A stretch of 64,000 nt of DNA from Ophioderma brevispina. Lineage: Eukaryota > Echinodermata > Ophiuroidea > Amphilepidida > Ophiodermatidae. The notes under the pieces are model-generated. The model was not told where the DNA came from, made no database searches, and saw only the letters and a list, made by a program, of their open reading frames with translations. A program made the position numbers and the translations under genes. This document shows, one piece after another, positions 57,229 to 64,000 of this stretch (position 1 is the stretch's first letter; the number at the start of each line of letters is the position of its first letter). Location of the stretch: positions 1 through 64,000 of the forward strand of contig JAMKCH010010243.1 in NCBI GenBank assembly GCA_023653785.1, written 5' to 3'.

Positions 57229-59273
57229 AGGCACTATCAGTGATTGGCTAAATCGGAAAATTGAAAAAATCATAAAAAATCGGATTTTTGCATGTTTGCA
57301 TAAGGATAGGTATCCTAACGTACCCTACAAGACCAAAAGCTACCTAATAAGAACAAAATCGGACATTTAAGTCATTACTGTCCGAATGGACACTTATTAC
57401 TACACGAAATTGAATGCAGATTCATATCTTTGAACAGGGTCATTCCATGCCAAATCAACAAATCGAGTACACCATCACCTCATGGATTTCTTTCTTTTTT
57501 GGTATATTGAAAGATATTCATGAGAAACTGAAATTCTGAAAATTTGAGCTCTGTACCGCTTTTCGTTTTCACGCTACAGCAATTTTGAATTTGAGGGGGG
57601 TCACCTCAAAAACATGTACCGGTGTGAAATTCAATATTCAAAGGGCCATAAGTAAAGAACTACACCCCTCAGATCCTTCAAACTTGGCATTCTGAATAAC
57701 CTTTTGCTGCAGATTGCAAATATGTGAACAGAAAAAATGCATCTTACCCCAATTTAAAATAACAGGGGGTAGAAAATGGCTCAAAAACCACTCGGACCAT
57801 ACTTTGGGGGCCCATAAGTCAAGAAGTAAAAGTGATATAACTTCCAAATTTGGGCTGGAGATAGCTAATCTTAAATACTACCCTTGTGTACAATCTTATA
57901 CTTATATCAGCTTCGTTGGAGGAGATATAGGAGTCGCAAAAAGTAAAAATTCCAATTTGACCTTGACTTGGCCCCCCCTAAAAACCAATGTCAGACATTC
58001 TGCACCAAATTCTGCTTGAAATATGTTGGGGGGGGGTCCTTGCTTAATATCTTGGCAAAGTTTCATTGTGGTGTCTAAGTGTCTTCTATAAATAACTGGT
58101 CTTCAAAAAGCCCTACTTCATGTAATTCAGTTTTGAAAGAATTCCAATTGAAACACACAGGAAACCTGAACTTTGCCAAAACTGGGTATTAAATTCACAG
58201 TCCACTGTTTACGATATCAATTCTAGAAAATTTAAAGTATTTATAAAATTTACTACCAACAAGACACCAAGCTGAAAATTGGTCCAACTAGATCAGTTGT
58301 AATAAGGTGGATAATATTGATTTCAATTTCATTGTCAGAGTTTAAAAGGTTTAAACTAGGGATTCAAAGTCTTAAAAAGGCACTTGCATACCCAGGTTGC
58401 AAAGTTCAGAATTTCGGGTACATTTCAATGGGAACTTGTATATATCAGTTGAAAGTTTAGATTATTTGAAGCTGTTACCTAACAATGGCAGTTAGACACC
58501 CATGTTGAACTTTGCACCACAACTTCAGCAGGGCCCCTCTTAACCAAATTTCAAGCAAGAATTGGTGCAGAATAGCATGTCTTTGACATTGATTTTTAGG
58601 GGGGGGGTCAGTCAGGTTAATTTGGACTTTTTGTTTTTGCGACCGCTATATCTCTTCCAATAAAGCTGAGATAAGTATAAATTGTACACAAGGGTAGTAT
58701 TCAAGATAAACTTTCACCAGCCCAAATTTGGAAAGTTATATCACTTTTACTTTGGACCTTATGGGCCCCCCAAAGTATGGTCCGAGTGGGTTTGAGCCAA
58801 AACGTAATTGGGAAACATTCATTTTAAAAAAAAAAAGGTGAATTTTTGCTGATCACAGATTTTCAATCTGCCAAAAGGTTCCTGATGCCAAGTTGAAGGA
58901 TTGAGGGGTTGTGTTCTTTACTGTTGCACTCTGAATATTGAATTTCACACCGGGGTGGTACATGTTTTTGAGTCGGGTGACCCCCTCAATTTAAAATTGC
59001 TGTAGCGTGAAAAAGGAAAGAGGTACAGAGCTCAATTTTCAGGATTTTAGTTTCTCATGAATATCTTTCATACACCAAAAAGAAAGAAACCATGAGGTGA
59101 TGGTGTACTTGATTTGGCATGGAATGACCCAAACTGTCTTTTCTCCTTTTATCAATAATTTTCAGTTGGGAAAAATAACTTAAGGAAATTCTACAGACTT
59201 ATCTTCACTTTTAAGCCATTTCTGCAAATTTTCAAAATATTATGACTATTTGGGTAAATCACTGATAGTGTCT
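57229..59273. mobile_element. Giant TTAA foldback element, 2,045 bp, family F
   Basis: It is flanked by TTAA on both sides (57225-57228 and 59274-59277). The ends AGGCACTATCAGTGATT and AATCACTGATAGTGTCT are inverted copies. From ~57436 the left arm matches the right arm inverted: CATTCCATGCCAAATCAAC, CACCATCACCTCATGG, ACGCTACAGCAATTTTGAAT, ATGTACCGGTGTGAAATTC, CACTCGGACCATACTTTGG and ACCAATGTCAGACATTCTGC. Pairing continues to CTGAACTTTGCCAAAACTGG near 58167 against CCCAGGTTGCAAAGTTCAG near 58395. The arms are therefore ~0.95 kb and the loop ~200 bp. The outer ~200 bp is shared with the MITE at 51207. No transposase frame was seen. Confidence 0.88.
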
Positions 59274-59277
59274 TTAA

Positions 59278-60000
59278 GTTACCAAAATGTCACTTGTCAG
59301 CATAATGTTGAAATGTACCAAAAAAAAAAAAATAACCAAAAGGTCATCCTTTCTTGAATATAATATTAAAGGCCACTTTAAGATGGTAAACATCTACTTA
59401 CTCTCTACTAAAAGCCCACATTTGAGAAAATATGCACCACACAAAATCCAATCCTGGTGGGTTGTTTTTTGGGCCTTGTGTGCACAGAAATTTAAGCAGT
59501 TTATTTATGTGGCACCTACCAAAAAATCAAAGAGACTATTTGAATCATTGCCTCCTTATATTACCCTCTTCTCTTATCAATACATTCCACCCTCAATTCA
59601 ACTCAAACCATGCTCAACCCATCACCACTGGAGGCACTACCCAAGTTGGACATCTCACGTACCACTTTAACAGTGATGGTTAAAAAAAATAGTAAAAAGA
59701 CATTCCTCTTTATCCCCTTTGTATTCCCACAACCATATAGAAAGAAAGCAAACCAATGGACCCAGAGAAAAGGAGTTACAACAAAGGAAGAGACCGAGCC
59801 GGCCAAGTGCACTTGGGTCTGGGACAGTTATCCCAGATCAAGAAGTATTCAAACAAAATAATATATACCAGCCTCAACTGGTACTCAAACCAGGCATTTG
59901 ATTGCGTTAAAAAAAGGAAAAAGAAAGAGGGTCAATGGACTGGAAGGAAGATATTGCTAAAATTAACCAATCTCTCTTCCATATCTTGATTCTTATTGTC
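59278..60000. other. 3' flank of gene 3
   Basis: Several overlapping plus-strand frames (for example 59287-59670, 127 codons) are open here but contradict one another and show no recognisable motif. Treated as non-coding. Confidence 0.3.
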
Positions 60001-60113
60001 TTAAATAGCTGCATAGGGTTTTGTCAGGAAGAATGAGTGAAGTGATGCAGGCCTTTGAGTTGATGAACGAAGAACTTCCAAAAGCAGCCATATTGGCATG
60101 TGTTGTCTTAACC
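60001..60113 (-). CDS. Candidate last exon of gene 3
   Basis: On the minus strand a strong acceptor, TTTTTTTATTTACTTTAG, is followed, after two bases, by LRQHMPIWLLLEVLRSSTQR then PASLHSFFLTKPYAAI and TAA. It fits in phase to a donor at 60421 (AAATG|GTTACG), giving SLVIQNG/LRQHMP. That donor is weak. A near-consensus AATAAG follows the stop. The segment is hydrophobic then polar and the family was not recognised. Confidence 0.45.
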
Positions 60114-60354
60114 CTAAAGTAAATAAAAAAATAAAAGTGCTTAAACAAATATTTAATATGATATGATGTGTGATACAGATCAGCAAGTACACCAATTTTG
60201 CTAGCTTCATGAAACATTGCTGAGTCTTGAAATTAAATAATATTTATAGCAATATTTATGCAAACACAGCCAGCAAACACTGACAAATAATGATTTTCCA
60301 TTAGGCCTCTATGAAGCGTAGGGCATATACAATTGATGGGTTAGGTAATAGCGG

Positions 60355-60360
60355 TTTATT
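60355..60360 (-). promoter_or_regulatory. AATAAA overlapping the stop codons of gene 3
   Basis: The minus strand reads TCATAATAAACC: the second stop codon lies within the AATAAA hexamer, so the unspliced form has its polyadenylation signal at the very end of its coding sequence. Confidence 0.4.
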
Positions 60361-60361
60361 A

Positions 60362-60543
60362 TGATTCCTGAGATCTGTCATTAACAGAATCTCTGCGACG
60401 ACTGTGCTTGTAATCGTAACCATTTTGAATTACAAGACTTGGAGATGGTCCACGGCAGTTATTTCGCCGATTAGATCCTAGACCATTAACAATACACCAA
60501 GGGTGCCATGATGGACATACACAAACATGATCTTTGTCCTGTA
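60362..60543 (-). CDS. Exon of gene 3 with two possible ends
   Basis: On the minus strand the acceptor ACCATGTACTTTTTTAG is followed, after two bases, by QDKDHVCVCPSWHPWCIVNG then LGSNRRNNCRGPSPSLVIQN. Unspliced, it continues GYDYKHSRRRDSVNDRSQES to tandem stops TAATAA. If spliced at 60421 it joins the exon at 60001-60113. Four cysteines and two Trp in 25 residues suggest a small disulphide-bonded or zinc-binding module. No family is claimed. The exon may be internal or terminal depending on the 3' processing used. Confidence 0.5.
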
Positions 60544-61206
60544 CTAAAAAAGTACATGGTGAAAAGACCAAGAAAAAAACTAAAGACATGCCTCAGCTTT
60601 TTGGAAGATTTTTGTAAGATCCAAGGATGTAGCTACAAGGCAGTATAAGGGGCTAAGATAGCAAAAGAACATGTAGCTAAGATGTCAACATTACCAGGGT
60701 GGGACAATTAAGCAATCGGTTGCCAGCTACGCCAAAGATACTCAGCAGAAATAATTGAGTGTATTCTAATCATCTCTCGGTTGGTAAGCTTAAGCGAGTA
60801 GGGGAGAAGACACACTCCACAGAAACGATGATGCATTAAAATATGGTCATCTCGGGGGAGATGAGATTTACCACTTAACTGGCTTGTTATGTATCATGCT
60901 TTTTTAATGACTTCTGAATTCGTCCTGTGAGAAACTGTTGCCACTTATACACTGCAGAGGGTCTTTCCACAGTACTTAGTTCAATATGTTATAATGTGCA
61001 ATACATTCAAGACTGTATAAGGCTAGGGGGTGGACAAACTTGTTATAAAGGCAATTGACTAGATTACTTTGATGAGATAGTGAATTTAGTGCATTATAGC
61101 CTATTCCAGTTGATTAGGGAAGTTTAAAGATTTAAGATTTTGACTACCATGTTGTTTTAACATCCAGTAATTCTGGACTATTGTATTATACCTACATGGA
61201 ACTTAA

Positions 61207-61469
61207 AGGCCATGGTTCTGTCACTTAGCCTTGTTCCCGAACCCCAGAAGATTTTATCGGAAGTGAGTCAAATTGTTCGGGTTATCAGAAGAAGCTAGTA
61301 TTTTTCTATTTACCAGGTGAAATATTAGGGCGAAAAGAAACCTGATTTCACAAAATCATGTTTTTGCTCTCCACATGAAAACGGGTTGAAAATCAGCGCA
61401 AAAACTTTACAGATGGGGGTTTTGGGGTGAAGGCCATCGACAAGATGAAAACTTTATGGTTATTCCCCT
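61207..61469. mobile_element. TTAA-type MITE, family B, diverged copy
   Basis: TTAA at 61203-61206, then AGGCCATGGTTCTGTCACTT, and further on AGAAGAAGCTAGTATTTTTC, CAGGTGAAATATTAGGGC and AAAACTTTACAGATGGGG. It has an internal deletion of about 70 bases relative to 23298. The right TTAA is lost. Confidence 0.7.
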
Positions 61470-62756
61470 TACTAAATAATGTCCGTGACTGAATTTTTAT
61501 TTTTTTGGTAAATGTGTATTTTTGCTTGCCATCTTAAGCAAAAAGACGGCATAATTGATATATCCCCCCCCCCTCACAAATAGGCTATATTGTGTGTTTC
61601 ATTCTGTTAATGGAATAAAACACGTAGAGTATATTGTGTGCCTTATTCCATTTATGGAATAAGCACTATAGAGTATTTGGAAGGGTACAATTCTACATAC
61701 ATCAACAATGGGCAACCATGATTATGTCTACTCAAAAAAGATCATGTTGGTTCTTCCTGGCCCAAACCCCATTCTCGTAAATGAAGTTGATAACACAGCC
61801 AAGTTTCCCTACTTCCATGTAACGAGTGCTGAGCTTCTCCCATGTATACTCTTGTCTGCTCTAAATGTACCTATATGCATATGATATTGGCCTTACAGCT
61901 AAGCACTTGTGAAATACACAAGCCACTGGAAATGGTAACTTAGTTGTCAGCAGCTTACTCATATAGTAATATAGCAACAAGTAATACAGGGGGGTCGGAC
62001 ACGATCTGCGCGATTTGGCATTGGGGATTTCCAACCGGTAATTTGGGGAACTGATACGTGCATTAACTATGGCAATCTCGGCCCAGTGACCTTAAAAAAT
62101 CATCTCTTAAACCTTTGTTCAAAGATCGTTATAATATCATGATAAATTAAGAAGGAAAAAAATTATTGACTTCAAAATCCGTGGGGTTAGTGGATTAACC
62201 CCACGGCAAAATAGTGTGTGGTGTGTAATTGTCCAATAACGGTCATTTAGATTTAAATCTTCGTGACCAGGCTAGTATTTAGTCAAGTCTGGTGTAACCT
62301 TCGTATGCGTTTTAAGAGCGCCCTCCCCCCGTTAAGTCTTGGAAAAGACTAGCACCCGGGGAAGGGAAGTTCGATGCCGTTTTGAATTGATGTTGCTGTT
62401 AGGTTGGCATGTCCTACCCCCCCGGAAGTTCATACATCATGTGACTAAGGGTCAGCTTAAAAGGCGGATTCTCACTTGCAGTATAATTGCTAATTAAGCT
62501 ACTCCATGCGTACTCTAAGCTGTACTCCAACCAAGCTATATTCTTTTGATGCATATTTATGCAGAGGACCACAACTTCCAAACTTAAAAAGCATACATAC
62601 ACAAAAAGTGCATGTTTACACACACAGGCGAGAGTTCAGCAGTACATTTTCTTGAGCTTTGCCCCCATCATTATAGTGGACTCTGAAGTTGTGCTAGGGG
62701 TAACTGAAGGTAACAGGAGACTGCAAACACCTTCACAAGTACTTCCCTACTATAGT
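61470..62756. other. Unassigned sequence
   Basis: A pair of near-identical ~50 bp words (TTGTGTGTTTCATTCTGTTA and TTGTGTGCCTTATTCCATTT, each followed by ATGGAATAA) lies at ~61590-61665. Around 62028-62080 the text resembles part of the SINE at 63220-63586. Confidence 0.35.
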
Positions 62757-62916
62757 GAGAGTAACTTTAATTTTTGGCCCTGGCGTAGATGAACGCGTTG
62801 CTTGTTGCAGTGGTGAATGCGTCTATGTACAAGTCCTATGGTGCGCTGTTTTGGCGGAGAAGGGGCGTTCGTACCTAGTAACTTGGCAAGAAATTTATTA
62901 CTCAAATATAGAGGCC
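62757..62916. mobile_element. MITE, family C, diverged copy
   Basis: The core TGGTGCGCTGTTTTGGCGG followed by AGAAGGGGCGT is shared with 20892-21035. Imperfect termini GAGTAACTTTAATTTTTGGC and TTGGCAAGAAATTTATTACT lie on either side. Confidence 0.55.
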
Positions 62917-63219
62917 TTGTAGGGGGTAAAACACTTGGCCTATAGAAGGTGCCAAACTGCCACGTTTTTAACTCTTTCTCATGAGGTTTTCAAGCTTAAT
63001 AACAGTTGTGATATTGGCCTTGAGCATCACCAAAAACCCCTATATATGACTTATTGTGTAAAAAAACATATGACTTAGAGTGACTCAAAAAGTAAAATAC
63101 AAGATAAAAATCACCGAAATACCACATTGAGATCAATTCTTAATCGGGCATGGTTGCATTATACCTCGCACCGCCCCATAGACTGTTGCCTTTATAAGGA
63201 TTGATAAATTATAGTCGTG

Positions 63220-63586
63220 ATGTGTGGCGCGGTGAGGGGGGGGGGGATGTAAATCAATGCGTATGCTAGGCGATGCGTATAGGCGTGCGTGTTCGAGCCA
63301 TGTGTAGATTCAGCGATTTGAAGTTCCCTGGACAAGAAATAACCGCTTGGGTCTTGATTTACCCATGCGAAATTTGGGGAGCTGGTCCCGGTGCGATGGT
63401 TATCTCGATTATGTTTGCTGATAAGGGATAGCGCTGATACGATCTGCTGTATCCCTTGAAAAATGATGCTAAATGGTTAGATCGGCATATGGTTTGGCCA
63501 CAGTGATCAGCGGCATTTGTGAAAAGCGCTTAGAGGCCAATGACATAAGCGCTTATATAAATCTTCTGCTATTATTATTATTCTAT
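63220..63586 (+). repeat. SINE with (ATT)n tail
   Basis: The head contains GTTCGAGCC (~63290), a partial B-box. CCCTGGACAAGAAATAACCG corresponds to the TTGGACAAGGCA motif of the 52 kb SINE. The tail reads GTGAAAAGCGCTTAGAGGCC, then TAAGCGCTTATATAAAT and TATTATTATTATT, the common 3' end (AGCGCTATATAAAT plus ATT repeats) of many deuterostome SINEs. The head is decayed, and a G-run interrupts the start. Confidence 0.6.
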
Positions 63587-64000
63587 GTAGTGCAATAGCT
63601 GCCCTATTTGATGCATACAGTATTTATTATATATGATTGATCAAACTTTTCCTATACGTATTTTGAACTTAGTTAAACGGGATACCGACGTAAATAGGCC
63701 CTCCGGGGTTGTCTCTCGGTAGTCCTAGCATATGTTTAATATATATGTTCATCCTGGATTTTTTTGATATTGATGAATAAATGATTGAACTCTTTACATG
63801 GAGTGTCTTTACAGGTAGGTACCTATGACAATCCTTGTGGGTACCCATTTGGTGCCATCTTCGATTTGAGACTAAATATTAGGAGCCTGTAAGTCAGCAA
63901 ATAGAGTAGTAGTTCAGAAAACACATCCAGCCAAGAAAAAAAGTATATAAAAGGGGACCTAATAGGCAATATGTTCAAATTAAGAATTTATCACTAATTT
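63587..64000. other. AT-rich sequence, nothing recognised
   Basis: No open frame, RNA gene or repeat with a second copy in the window was seen. Confidence 0.35.

Overview
The window reads as AT-rich nuclear DNA of an animal, not of a microbe. Coding sequence appears only as short open stretches bounded by AG acceptors and GT donors. There are no operons or ribosome binding sites. Transposon remnants, satellites and foldback repeats dominate. The tRNA-derived SINEs, one with a V-SINE/Deu-like core read in antisense, together with CR1/Jockey-like LINE fragments and many TTAA- and hAT-type MITEs, suggest a marine invertebrate, most likely a deuterostome (echinoderm, hemichordate or cephalochordate). 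No gene was recognised well enough to name the species.

Layout. 0-10 kb: a ~1.5 kb near-palindrome (485-1985), a TTAA MITE (2299-2652), an unexplained 211-codon ORF, short TIR elements, SINE heads and a LINE 3' remnant. 10-13 kb: a 39-40 bp hairpin minisatellite followed by a ~80 bp satellite, with a TTAA MITE cleanly nested in the second array. 13-16 kb: nothing recognised. 16-19.3 kb: a decayed non-LTR retrotransposon on the minus strand, split just after its F-A-D-D catalytic motif by a 16 bp minisatellite. 20-25.2 kb: several MITEs and foldback hairpins. 25.4-29.5 kb: exons of an unrecognised minus-strand gene. 30-38 kb: mostly empty, with a TTAA MITE and a LINE 3' end. 38-49.4 kb: exons of a second minus-strand gene, whose three 3' exons join in phase, interleaved with hAT elements, SINEs, a ~0.94 kb foldback and a TGCA-rich MITE. 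50-59.3 kb: a 555 bp palindrome, a 342 bp TTAA MITE, a tRNA-Met-type SINE, LINE RT debris and a 2,045 bp foldback with TTAA flanks. 60.0-60.5 kb: the 3' exons of a third minus-strand gene. 61-64 kb: more MITE and SINE copies.

The main biological signal is the series of inverted repeats. Two TTAA-flanked families occur both as short MITEs and as long head-to-head palindromes: 23 kb/61 kb versus 50 kb, and 51 kb versus 57 kb. This looks like a route from monomeric MITE to giant foldback. The second signal is the 19 bp hairpin motif, present as isolated copies and as an expanded array. All alignments were done by eye, so arm lengths and identities are approximate. Exons were called from open frame, splice sites and phase only; no product is claimed where none was recognised.
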